Below are positions 41,401 to 49,764 of a stretch of 64,000 nt of DNA, piece by piece. The notes under the pieces were generated by a model. It was not told where the DNA came from. It saw only the letters and a list, made by a program, of their open reading frames with translations, and did no database searches. Every line of letters begins with the position of its first letter. The first letter of the stretch is position 1. Source of the DNA: an uncultured Collinsella sp. (GTDB lineage: Bacteria > Actinomycetota > Coriobacteriia > Coriobacteriales > Coriobacteriaceae); contig CAKTVB010000002.1 of NCBI GenBank assembly GCA_934621295.1, positions 186,001 through 250,000 on the forward strand, read 5' to 3'. The translations under genes and the position numbers were made by a program.

Positions 41401-42743
41401 TACTTATCGTCCTTCCCTATCTCTTTTTGATCTTTTTTGCGGAATCGCAAACGAATGGGAGTGCCCTTGAAATCGAAGGTAGCGCGCATACGGTTTTCGA
41501 TATAGCGGCGATAGCTATCGTTGATCAGATCGGTATGGTTGACAAAAAACGTAAAAGCAGGCGGATTAGTTCCCGTTTGAGTTACATAGTGCATGCGCAG
41601 ACGACGCTTACCGTCGACAATGGTGTGGCCAAACTCGCGCATGTCGGTCAAGAGCTGGTTGAGCTTAGAAGTCGAGATGCGTGCCGCGCGATTTTGTGCA
41701 GCGGAATCGACGAGGGCCCAGATCTTTTCGACCGAGCGGCCGGTAAGAGCAGAAATTCGCAGATAGTTTGCCCATTTGGCCATTCCCATGCGGCGCTCGA
41801 CCGTCTCCATCATCTGCTCGCGTGCGTGGTCGTCAGGCAGAAGGTCCCATTTGTTGAGCAGGACAACAATGGCGCAGCCGCGCTCGATGGCGAGGTTGGC
41901 AACTTTCTGGTCCTGCTCGGTCATACCGGTGGAAGAGTCGATAACGAGCAGAGCGACATCAGCGCGGTCAATGGCGCGCAGGCCTCGGACCATCGAGTAG
42001 TATTCGATGTTCTCATATACGGTGCTCTTCTTGCGGATACCCGCAGTGTCTACGAGGCGATATTTCTTGTCACCGCGCTCAATGACGGTATCGATAGCGT
42101 CGCGCGTGGTGCCGGCGACATTGGACACAATGGAGCGATCGGAGCCCAGAATTTTGTTGAACAAGGAGGACTTGCCAGCATTGGGCCTACCGATAATGGC
42201 AACAGAGAGGATTCCGTCGTCAACCTGCTCTTCCTCATATTCATCGGGAAGCAGCGCGACCACGTCGTCAAGAAGATCGCCTGTTCCATGGCCGTGCAGG
42301 GCGGAAACCGCAATGGGGTCGCCTACGCCCAGCGAGTAAAACTCCCAGAGTCGCTCCTGCTCGCGATCGGGATTATCAAGTTTGTTAACCAGCAGGAAGG
42401 TGGGCTTCTTTGCGCGCTTGATCATGCGCGCAACGCTCTCATCCTCTTCGGTGACGCCCGTGGAGCCATCGACGACAAATAAGATGACATTTGCCTCTTC
42501 AGCGGCGGCAAGAGCCTGGTCGCGAATCGAGGCAGAGAAGATGTCCTCACTCTTCAGAGGCTCAATGCCGCCCGTGTCGACGAGCGTGAACTCGTGGCCA
42601 CACCAATCTGCGTCGTAATAGGAACGATCGCGCGTGACACCGCGGCTTTCGTGGACGATGGCATCAGAGGTCTGGGCGATGCGATTGACGAGGGTGGATT
42701 TACCGACATTCGGTCGACCGACGACCGCAACAATGGGCTTCAT
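41400..42743 (-). CDS. der: Ribosome-assembly GTPase Der (EngA)
   Basis: 447 residues with two tandem G domains and a C-terminal KH-like domain. First G1 GRPNVGKST (about 9-17) with VDTGGIEP; second G1 GRPNAGKSS (about 188) with DTAGIRKKS. Der helps assemble the 50S subunit. ATG at 42743 with AAGGAGATAC upstream; the longer frame to 42863 lacks support. It follows the DUF512 gene by 28 bases; EngA-DUF512 adjacency is common in Firmicutes and Coriobacteria. Confidence 0.97.
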   Translation of the reverse strand: MKPIVAVVGRPNVGKSTLVNRIAQTSDAIVHESRGVTRDRSYYDADWCGHEFTLVDTGGIEPLKSEDIFSASIRDQALAAAEEANVILFVVDGSTGVTEEDESVARMIKRAKKPTFLLVNKLDNPDREQERLWEFYSLGVGDPIAVSALHGHGTGDLLDDVVALLPDEYEEEQVDDGILSVAIIGRPNAGKSSLFNKILGSDRSIVSNVAGTTRDAIDTVIERGDKKYRLVDTAGIRKKSTVYENIEYYSMVRGLRAIDRADVALLVIDSSTGMTEQDQKVANLAIERGCAIVVLLNKWDLLPDDHAREQMMETVERRMGMAKWANYLRISALTGRSVEKIWALVDSAAQNRAARISTSKLNQLLTDMREFGHTIVDGKRRLRMHYVTQTGTNPPAFTFFVNHTDLINDSYRRYIENRMRATFDFKGTPIRLRFRKKDQKEIGKDDK

Positions 42744-42771
42744 ATGTATCTCCTTGCATACGGGACCTGAA

Positions 42772-44172
42772 TTAGAGGTCGAGTGCTTTATCAAGTGCTT
42801 GCAGCAGGTCTTTCGGCATCGTTGAGACGATGAAAACCCGTGCTCCCCGTGATTCAAGCTCACGAGTCAGCTGGTCTTGATGATACTCGTCAAGCGTCAT
42901 GGCATCAGCGTTGAACATGACGCTAGGCATAAAGAACAGAACGTTTGAAAGATCGTCTGGGGTCTGTTCAAGTAGGTCTTGAGCACAAATCAGACCCGTG
43001 ACATCGACATTGCCTCCGAAATAGCGATTCTCGATGCCCAGAACCTTACCGCCTATGGGGCTATCTTCGACAAACCGAGAAACCACGTTGCGCGCAGCTG
43101 TTCCGGAAACAACCATCACGGTGATGCCTGCATCATCCAGAGCACGGCGAATTGCATGAAGGCGTTTAGAGTCGCACGAGAGCATCTGGTCGGTATCGTC
43201 CAAATAGCTCCGTATCATGCCAATGCCGTCGTAGTATTGCGGATAGCCGTCATAAAAATCGGCTGTGGGTGGATCGAGCTTCGCATCGAGATAAAACTCG
43301 TCTGACATCTGGAAGGTATGGCGTCCAAAGCGCTCATAGGCTCTATCCTGATACGGCCTTACCATTTCGATAACTTTACGTGCGGATACCGGGTCATCCG
43401 AATACGAGGTGGTGAAGCGATTCTGGTGCTTGGTGAAACCGAGGGGGACGATTCCCAAGCTCGTTATCTGCTCATGTTCCTCGCAATAGCGAAGCGTGCG
43501 AGCCAGCTCTTCCCCATCGTTGAGGCCGGGGCATAAAACGATCTGTGCGTGAATCTCGATACCCGCATCCATGAGCGACTCCAGGACCTCGATGCCGCGC
43601 GCGGCGTTTTTACCCATGAGCTTGCGGCGCACGTCGGGGCTAATGGCGTGTATGGAGACGTTCATGGGGCTCATGTCGTGCTCGATAACGTTTTGCACGT
43701 CTTCGTCGCTCATGTTGGTGAGCGTGACAAAATTGCCCTGCAGGAAACTTAGACGGTAATCGTCATCGCGTATATAGAGCGTATCGCGTCCGCCCTTGGG
43801 AAGCATTGTCATGAAGCAAAAGACACAGGCATTTACGCACGTGCGCATTTCATCAAAGATGGGGCCATCGAACTGCAAGCCCCAGTCCTCACCCGGAAAT
43901 CGCTCAAGTTCAACGGGAGTAAGGGTCTCGTCGCTTGGATCGAAGACTTCAAGTGCAACGGTCTCTTCGTCCGACTCCCAAAGCCAAACGATCATATCGG
44001 TGAGCGGCTTGCCGTTGACGGTTGCAATCCGCATTCCGGGCTCAATTCCCACGTCGTAGGCCGGAGAATCTTCGCGCACGGTCGTCACGAGTGCGCCGAG
44101 CCCAGGCTGCGGATCACGCGAGCGCCCGTAGTTTGCAACCGTATGGGCGTAATCTGTAATGGTTTGATCCAT
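42772..44172 (-). CDS. DUF512 radical-SAM-like protein with PDZ domain
   Basis: 466 residues. N-terminal PDZ-like segment (VTTVREDSPAYDVGIEPGM), then a radical-SAM-like region with CVNACVFCFM near residue 112, which is the Cys-x3-Cys-x2-Cys cluster motif, then the DUF512 C-terminal half with ENRYFGGNVDVTGL and FFMPSVMFN. The family is widespread beside der/engA with no established reaction; links to ribosome or GTPase function are only suggested by that neighbourhood. ATG at 44172 is one base after the ispH stop. Length is normal for the family. Confidence 0.85.
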   Translation of the reverse strand: MDQTITDYAHTVANYGRSRDPQPGLGALVTTVREDSPAYDVGIEPGMRIATVNGKPLTDMIVWLWESDEETVALEVFDPSDETLTPVELERFPGEDWGLQFDGPIFDEMRTCVNACVFCFMTMLPKGGRDTLYIRDDDYRLSFLQGNFVTLTNMSDEDVQNVIEHDMSPMNVSIHAISPDVRRKLMGKNAARGIEVLESLMDAGIEIHAQIVLCPGLNDGEELARTLRYCEEHEQITSLGIVPLGFTKHQNRFTTSYSDDPVSARKVIEMVRPYQDRAYERFGRHTFQMSDEFYLDAKLDPPTADFYDGYPQYYDGIGMIRSYLDDTDQMLSCDSKRLHAIRRALDDAGITVMVVSGTAARNVVSRFVEDSPIGGKVLGIENRYFGGNVDVTGLICAQDLLEQTPDDLSNVLFFMPSVMFNADAMTLDEYHQDQLTRELESRGARVFIVSTMPKDLLQALDKALDL

Positions 44173-44173
44173 G

Positions 44174-45022
44174 TTAGGAAATTATCTGCTTCAGAGTTGA
44201 TACAACGTCGTCGATTTGTCCTTGCGGAGTGGAGGCGCCGGCAGTGATACCGATATGGGTAGCGTCAGCTACCCAATCGACTTCAATCTCCTGCGCGTCT
44301 TCTATGTGATAGCTATGAGGGCACTCCTCGCGGCAAATTTGAGCTAAACGCCTTGTGTTGCCTGAGTTGCGACCTCCAATCACAATCATAAGGTCGCAGG
44401 TAGCAGCTAGTGCTCGCGCGGCTTCCTGGCGTTCGTTGGTTGCGCTGCATATGGTGTTGAATACACGTACCTCGCGGGCGCGAAGGAGAAGCGCATCCAC
44501 CACCTGTTGGAGATTCGCGCTCGTTTGCGTTGTCTGCACAACAACACCCACGCGCTGGAAAATATCGATGCTCGCGAGCTCGGCTGAAGAACCGATGATA
44601 TGGCCCTTACCTTCGGTGCAACCGAAAATACCCTCGACTTCTGGGTGGCCAGCTTCACCAACGATAATCACCTGGTAGCCCTCTTCATAAAGGGTTCGAG
44701 CATGGTCCTGAACGCGTTTGACAAACGGGCAAGTGGCGTCGATAACGTTTAGGCCAGCAGATTCGGCAGCATCTTTAACCTGCGGGGCAACGCCATGCGC
44801 TCGGATAATCAAGGTGCCCTCGTCGACATCGTCAACGGAATGCGCAACGCGAACGCCCTGTCGTTCCAAGTCGCGCACAACATGGGGATTATGAATGAGC
44901 TCGCCGAGCGTGGCAATCGATCCCTGTTGCTCGGAGAGAACGCTATACGCTTCTTCGAGTGCACGTCTTACCCCAAAGCACACGCCCGCATGACGCGCGA
45001 CCTGAATCGTTGGAGAAGCCAT
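44174..45022 (-). CDS. ispH: 4-hydroxy-3-methylbut-2-enyl diphosphate reductase
   Basis: 282-residue IspH, the last step of the MEP pathway giving IPP and DMAPP. The three Fe-S ligands are Cys15 (HAGVCFGVRRAL), a Cys in DATCPFV (about 97) and one in TICSATNERQ (about 190). The H/T/E motif parts are present. Its ATG overlaps the plsC stop by one base (TAATG). Together with dxr and ispG at 55-58 kb it shows that the cell uses the MEP route rather than mevalonate. Confidence 0.97.
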   Translation of the reverse strand: MASPTIQVARHAGVCFGVRRALEEAYSVLSEQQGSIATLGELIHNPHVVRDLERQGVRVAHSVDDVDEGTLIIRAHGVAPQVKDAAESAGLNVIDATCPFVKRVQDHARTLYEEGYQVIIVGEAGHPEVEGIFGCTEGKGHIIGSSAELASIDIFQRVGVVVQTTQTSANLQQVVDALLLRAREVRVFNTICSATNERQEAARALAATCDLMIVIGGRNSGNTRRLAQICREECPHSYHIEDAQEIEVDWVADATHIGITAGASTPQGQIDDVVSTLKQIIS

Positions 45023-45750
45023 TATTTCCTCCCAGGGTGCTTCGCTTGTAGTTCGTCGCGAAGTGAATACATGCGCCTGACCGCTTCGCCTTCCACCCAG
45101 GTGCTTTTTTCCTTGCGCTTGAGGTCTTTCGGGGCGTCATCGAAGCTCAACATATCCCCCGCCTTCATCCAGCATTTTAGGGGCTTAGTGAAATGCGAGC
45201 CCTTGGGTGTTAAGTCTCTGAATCCGCAAACCGCCATCGGCGAGATCGTGGCCTTACCCATGCTTGCAATGATGGCGAATCCGCCATGGATGACAACGGG
45301 CTGATCATCAGTGCGAATGCGCGTCCCCTCGGGGAAAATCAAGACATCCTCGCCACGCTGCAATGCGTGCTGGGCATAGCGAAGGGACTTGAGGTCTGCG
45401 GTACCACGCGAAACGGGAATGCCACCTACGCGCGAAAAAGCCCATTTAACGATTTTCGTTTTGTTGAACTCAGATTTAAAAATGGGACGCACGCGATGCC
45501 CCTTTGCCCAGATATGGGTAACGATGGCGATCACCTCTGCCATTGAGGTGTGATTGCAGATGATTACGGTGCCGCGTTCGCTGTTGGAGTCAAAAAGCTT
45601 GTCAGCGTCTTCAAAGTCCCACCGCCACATAATCTTGGAAAATGCAAACAGGATGGCAAGAACTATGCTGTACATCGCTCTGAGGCACACGGGGAACTCG
45701 CGCATTCCGTGACCGTAATAGTCCTCATAGGTTGACGTAAAGTGATGCAT
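45022..45750 (-). CDS. plsC: 1-acyl-sn-glycerol-3-phosphate acyltransferase, HX4E variant
   Basis: 242 residues, PlsC family, one N-terminal membrane segment (about 24-40). Motif I is normally NHX4D; here it reads NHTSMAEV, that is HX4E (GAG codon confirmed on the - strand), a Glu for the catalytic Asp. The later motifs are normal: FPEGTRIR and the VSRG segment. It would acylate lysophosphatidate to phosphatidate, but the Glu could lower or shift activity. ATG at 45750, one base after cmk stop. In the run cmk-plsC-ispH, a common actinobacterial/Firmicute order. Confidence 0.85.
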   Translation of the reverse strand: MHHFTSTYEDYYGHGMREFPVCLRAMYSIVLAILFAFSKIMWRWDFEDADKLFDSNSERGTVIICNHTSMAEVIAIVTHIWAKGHRVRPIFKSEFNKTKIVKWAFSRVGGIPVSRGTADLKSLRYAQHALQRGEDVLIFPEGTRIRTDDQPVVIHGGFAIIASMGKATISPMAVCGFRDLTPKGSHFTKPLKCWMKAGDMLSFDDAPKDLKRKEKSTWVEGEAVRRMYSLRDELQAKHPGRK

Positions 45751-45751
45751 G

Positions 45752-46429
45752 TTAGTCCACCTGCTTAACGAGTGCGCAAATCTCATCGCACACTTCTTCG
45801 ATGGTCTGAGATGAGGAGTCGATATGATGGGCGTCCTCGGCAGCACACAAGGGGGCGACCGCTCGATGGGAGTCGAGGTCATCGCGACGCTCGATATCGG
45901 CGAGGGTCTTCTCTACGAGTGCGTCGATTTCCGCTTGATTGAGCCGTGCGTCTCCAAGACGTTGAAGCACGCGACGACGGGCCCGTTCGCGCGGGTCGGC
46001 CGTCAAAAAGACCTTGACCTCAGCCTGCGGGAACACAACGGTGCCGATATCGCGCCCTTCCGCGACAGCATTGCGCGTCTCGGCGAAATGACGCTGACAG
46101 CGAAGAAGCGCCTTGCGAACACCCGGGTAGGCCGAAACCTTGGAAACGATGCGATCAGTCTCTGGAGTGCGGATCTCGCGAGAAACGTCTCGACCATCGG
46201 CAAAGACGTGCTGGGTGCCGTCTATGGTATCGAATGTGATGGTCAAATCGTTTGCACAGGCGGTGACCGCCTCCTCGTCGTCAAGGTCGATTCCAGAAGA
46301 CGCGCAGATAAACGCTACGGTACGATACATCGCTCCCGTATCGAGTTTGTCGAACTTCAATCGTTCGGCGATGAGGTTGGCAATAGTCGATTTGCCCGAT
46401 CCAGCGGGTCCGTCGATGGCGATAATCAT
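45752..46429 (-). CDS. cmk: (d)CMP kinase
   Basis: 225 residues. P-loop GPAGSGKST at the N-terminus, then DTGAMYRTVA, GRDIGTVVFP and the lid region ADPRERARRR. It phosphorylates CMP and dCMP. I take the ATG at 46429 giving MIIAIDGPAG, the family's usual beginning; a TTG at 46441 would add four residues and has AAAGG close by, so the true start is uncertain. It lies between rluB and plsC. Confidence 0.93.
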   Translation of the reverse strand: MIIAIDGPAGSGKSTIANLIAERLKFDKLDTGAMYRTVAFICASSGIDLDDEEAVTACANDLTITFDTIDGTQHVFADGRDVSREIRTPETDRIVSKVSAYPGVRKALLRCQRHFAETRNAVAEGRDIGTVVFPQAEVKVFLTADPRERARRRVLQRLGDARLNQAEIDALVEKTLADIERRDDLDSHRAVAPLCAAEDAHHIDSSSQTIEEVCDEICALVKQVD

Positions 46430-46458
46430 GGTGGTTTCCAAGAGGCCTTTCTATCAGG

Positions 46459-47247
46459 TTAGTGTTTTGCGGCTTGTAGAAGAAGGTCGATTTCTTCGCG
46501 GTCGAGCAGCCTCCAGGAGCCGCGATCGACGCGGTTGAGGCTAAGTGGTCCAAATGTGGAGCGATGAAGCTTGATCACCGGGTGATGAATTGCGGAAAGC
46601 ATGCGCTTGACTTGGTTCTTTCGTCCTTCATGGATGATCACCTCAACGACAGTCGTGCGAGGCGGGATGCCTGTAGGTGCCACTTCTTTTGCTTCATGTT
46701 GCGAAAGAATACGGCAAGAAGCGGGCTGGCATGGTCCATCGTCTAGTGTGATTCCGTGTCTGAGAGGTTCAAATTCGGCGTCGCGAAGGATGCCGTCAAC
46801 TAATGCAACATAGGTTTTGTAGACATGATGAGATGGATGCAAAAGCGCTTGGCCTAAATCCCCATCGGTTGTGAAAAGGAGAAATCCGGTTGTGTCTTTA
46901 TCGAGTCTTCCTACGGGATACAAGCCGGGATAGCGATCTGTAGGAACAAGGTCTGCAACGCAACGGCGACCATGGGGGTCACTCATGGTCGTGACATAGC
47001 CTGAAGGTTTATTGAGCACAAGGTAGGTAGCGCCAGCAGTAAGCGATACGGGATGGCCGTCTACTTCCACGTGATCGACAAGCGGATCGACCTTGGTGCC
47101 CATTTCCGTTTTCACTTCACCGTTAACGGTAACCCGGCCGGCGGTCATCAGGTCTTCGGAGCCACGACGACTTGCAACGCCCGCGCGCGCCAGAAAACGC
47201 TGCAGACGCATGGGGACCAGGCGTCCATCTTCTGAAAGGCTACGCAT
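46459..47247 (-). CDS. rluB: rRNA pseudouridine synthase (RluB/RsuA family)
   Basis: 262 residues: an S4 RNA-binding domain (about 13-60, RLQRFLARAGVASRRGSED) and a RsuA/RluB catalytic domain with the Asp motif GRLDKDTTGFLLFT (about 115). It makes pseudouridine in 23S (RluB) or 16S rRNA; scpAB-rluB synteny points to RluB. ATG at 47247 overlaps the scpB stop by eight bases and has GAGGG upstream. A second ATG at 47211 would remove 12 residues. Confidence 0.9.
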   Translation of the reverse strand: MRSLSEDGRLVPMRLQRFLARAGVASRRGSEDLMTAGRVTVNGEVKTEMGTKVDPLVDHVEVDGHPVSLTAGATYLVLNKPSGYVTTMSDPHGRRCVADLVPTDRYPGLYPVGRLDKDTTGFLLFTTDGDLGQALLHPSHHVYKTYVALVDGILRDAEFEPLRHGITLDDGPCQPASCRILSQHEAKEVAPTGIPPRTTVVEVIIHEGRKNQVKRMLSAIHHPVIKLHRSTFGPLSLNRVDRGSWRLLDREEIDLLLQAAKH

Positions 47248-47917
47248 CGTCGCCCTCGTTCGTCATTTCTTCCATGTCGATGAGCTCGCGCTCTTCTTCA
47301 AGATCGTCGTCGACATCTTCAAGCGTCGATTGAATGGACCTGCCAGAGAGGCGCTCGCGAATAAACTGGCGAGACTGCTCATCGGGTGCGAATTGCTCAA
47401 GGTCTGGAAGATCCTTTGTGCTGCGGAGGCCAAATTTCTCGAGAAACGCGCTAGTGGTTCCATAGATAATCGCTTGGCCGTGTTGGGGGTCGCGTCCGAG
47501 TTCGCGAACAAGACCCTTATCGACCAGAGAGGATATGACGCCATCGGAGTTGACGCCGCGAATGCCTTTGACCATCTCGCGCGTCACCGGTTGGTGATAG
47601 GCGATGACAGCAAGCGTTTCCAGCGCGGCTTGTGAAAGGCGCTGCGTATCCCAGGAAAGAACGAGTGCCTCAACCTGCTCATGGAATGCGGGATGGGTGA
47701 ACAGGCGCCATCCGCCTGCAACCTCGCGCAGCTGGATGCCACGGTTCTTTTCTTGATATTCAACTTGAAGCTCCGCGAGAAGTGACGCACATTCTCCTGG
47801 AGTGATGGAGAGGATTGAGGCAAGCGCTGGTGCGCTTACGGGGTCGCTGGACACAAGCAGCATGGCCTCAAGGGCGCCTCTTAATGAGGATGAATCAAGT
47901 GCCTCTAGTTCATTCAT
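47240..47917 (-). CDS. scpB: Segregation and condensation protein B
   Basis: 225 residues. ScpB dimer protein of the SMC condensin, with two winged helix domains (SLRGALEAMLLVSSDPVSAP and RLSQAALETLAVIAYHQPV then GIRGVNSDGVISSLVDKGLV). The C-terminal ~45 residues are acidic. ATG at 47917 overlaps the scpA end by eight bases with GAGGGGGAG upstream; the longer frame starting at 47935 is within scpA. smc is not in this window. Confidence 0.95.
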   Translation of the reverse strand: MNELEALDSSSLRGALEAMLLVSSDPVSAPALASILSITPGECASLLAELQVEYQEKNRGIQLREVAGGWRLFTHPAFHEQVEALVLSWDTQRLSQAALETLAVIAYHQPVTREMVKGIRGVNSDGVISSLVDKGLVRELGRDPQHGQAIIYGTTSAFLEKFGLRSTKDLPDLEQFAPDEQSRQFIRERLSGRSIQSTLEDVDDDLEEERELIDMEEMTNEGDDA

Positions 47918-48725
47918 CGTTCTCCCCCTCTTCAATCGTCAACGCATCTCCCGGATGGTACGCAGGAGCGCCTTTAACACGGTCAATCTCAATCGTTCCA
48001 AACAGTTCGTCCTGTTTTAAGGTGACTGATCCTCGTTTTGCGAGTTCGAGAACAGCGAGAAACGTGGCTACAAGCTGTTCCGGCGTGGCGTCGCCATCGA
48101 GGAGTTCCTGGAATGTAGTGTGCTCTTTCGAAATGGTTACACGGTCTATAGAGGCGACGGTAAGCTCGAGCGGAATGCGGTGAGGTGCTACGTGCTCTGC
48201 TTCAAGAAGAAACGTCTCCCTGCGTCCGTCAAGGTCGGCACAGATAACTGCTAATCCCCGCAGCGTGATGCCGGAGAGATAGTCGGGCATCAGATTAAGG
48301 AATTCCGGATCAGGTCCCGCAACACGAGGATGCATACGACTTTCCGCTTCCATGCGTGCTCCAAGAGCTGCTGCAGCACTTTTGAACTGCTTGTAGGCAA
48401 TGAGGCGTGCGATGAGCACCTCGCGCAGGGCATCGCCGTCAAGATTTGCATACTCCCCCATTTCCTCTTCATCGAGAACCGGAGCAGAATCCGTGTCATC
48501 AGGAACAAGAGAAGCTGCTTTGATGTCGAGAAGCGTTGCTGCAACGAGCAAAAAATCGCTCGCAACATCAAGGTCGAGCGCTTCAAGGCGATCGACCTCT
48601 GCGAGGTATTGGTTGGTCACTTCCGTAATCGATATGGAGCCGATATCGACTTTTTGCCGGCTTACCAGCTGGAGAAGGAGGTCGAAAGGTCCTGAATAGA
48701 CCTGCGTTGAAACGCGATATGACAC
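47910..48725 (-). CDS. scpA: Segregation and condensation protein A
   Basis: 271-residue kleisin of the SMC-ScpAB complex. N-terminal YSGPFDLLLQLVSRQKVDI followed by ISITEVTNQYL and ASDFLLVAATLLDIKAASLV is the SMC neck-binding part; a winged helix at the C-terminus contacts the SMC cap. GTG start at 48725. It follows the M50 protease gene by 56 bases and overlaps scpB, so the two subunits are coupled. Confidence 0.95.
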   Translation of the reverse strand: MSYRVSTQVYSGPFDLLLQLVSRQKVDIGSISITEVTNQYLAEVDRLEALDLDVASDFLLVAATLLDIKAASLVPDDTDSAPVLDEEEMGEYANLDGDALREVLIARLIAYKQFKSAAAALGARMEAESRMHPRVAGPDPEFLNLMPDYLSGITLRGLAVICADLDGRRETFLLEAEHVAPHRIPLELTVASIDRVTISKEHTTFQELLDGDATPEQLVATFLAVLELAKRGSVTLKQDELFGTIEIDRVKGAPAYHPGDALTIEEGENDE

Positions 48726-48781
48726 GAAGCCCCCAATCCTGTTGGTCGCCTAACGATCTTGCCTAAAGAACCACTAGTCTA

Positions 48782-49456
48782 CTATATCGCGCTTACCATA
48801 AAAGAAGTGAGTCCCTGTGCTAACGGATAGACCGTAACGTCAAAGTACATGCCGATAATGTCAATGCGGAGCACGCTGGGGAGAAGATAGAGAATGACCA
48901 GGAGGATCGGCATCGCATATTGCTGGATGCGATAGTACTCCTGCAAAGCCTTTCCCTTCAAAAAAGGAACAAGAATTGAAGATCCATCCAATGGCGGCAG
49001 AGGAATTAAGTTAAAGAAGGCTAGAGATAGATTGACAACGATAAAGGTCATAAAGAAAGAGAATAGACAGTAGAGAAAGTCCATAGGAAGCTGCAAGACG
49101 AGTGCTGGCATTAATAAATGACCGATGAGTGCACCGATAAGGGCCAACAGAACATTTGAAAGCGGTCCGGCGAGCGCTACGAGCAATTCGTCGCGCTTAG
49201 GGTGCTTGAGGTTATTCAGATAAACGGGAACAGGCTTTGCAAATGCGAAAACAGGTCCACCGGCGGCAAGCATAAGCAACGGCAAGAGAACGGTGCCAAA
49301 GGGGTCAATATGGGCCAGAGGGTTCAATGAGACCCTTCCCCGCGAACGAGCCGTTTTATCTCCGAGCAAATACGCAGCAAGGGCATGGGCACTTTCATGT
49401 ATTACGATGCCGATAATAAGAGCAACGGCATCGATGAGCAGAGTTTGGATATACAT
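48782..49456 (-). CDS. Site-2 protease family membrane protein (M50)
   Basis: 224 residues, six hydrophobic segments, no PDZ domain. Zinc motif HESAH in the first membrane helix (about residues 20-24) and the second metal motif NLIPLPPLDG near residue 150. Such short M50 proteins are frequently placed just upstream of scpA in Gram-positives; substrates are unknown. Distinct from the RseP-type protein at 56-57 kb. ATG at 49456, 11 bases after the small membrane protein. Confidence 0.87.
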   Translation of the reverse strand: MYIQTLLIDAVALIIGIVIHESAHALAAYLLGDKTARSRGRVSLNPLAHIDPFGTVLLPLLMLAAGGPVFAFAKPVPVYLNNLKHPKRDELLVALAGPLSNVLLALIGALIGHLLMPALVLQLPMDFLYCLFSFFMTFIVVNLSLAFFNLIPLPPLDGSSILVPFLKGKALQEYYRIQQYAMPILLVILYLLPSVLRIDIIGMYFDVTVYPLAQGLTSFMVSAI

Positions 49457-49467
49457 CCTATTCCGTT

Positions 49468-49764
49468 CTAGCGAAGTTTAAAGATCGCGCGCTGCAGGGC
49501 GTAATCAACGAGAAAGAGCAACGCTGCGCTCAGAGCAAAATCGAAACGGAACACCCCACCGAATGGGGAGGGTATCAATCCATATCCAGCGATAAGAGAA
49601 GGCAGCGCATTGGAAATGTCCAGGATGAATCCCATTAGATGAAGACGAGCGATCAGGCTGGGAAAACACAGCATAATCGCCAGAATGCATAGAGCTATGG
49701 CGCAAAGACGCGCTATCCAACTCAAGATGGTGCAAGCAATCGCTCCGGCTCTATGCGCGTCCAC
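49468..49764 (-). CDS. Small membrane protein of unknown function
   Basis: 98 residues with two or three hydrophobic stretches (about 7-35, 40-60 and 70-90). GTG at 49764 has GAGGAG seven bases upstream and overlaps the ABC-F stop by 14 bases, which supports a real gene. I recognise no family. Its position between an ABC-F ATPase and an M50 protease suggests only co-expression. A longer start at 49815 in the same frame would overlap ABC-F more deeply and lacks a site. Confidence 0.55.
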   Translation of the reverse strand: MDAHRAGAIACTILSWIARLCAIALCILAIMLCFPSLIARLHLMGFILDISNALPSLIAGYGLIPSPFGGVFRFDFALSAALLFLVDYALQRAIFKLR

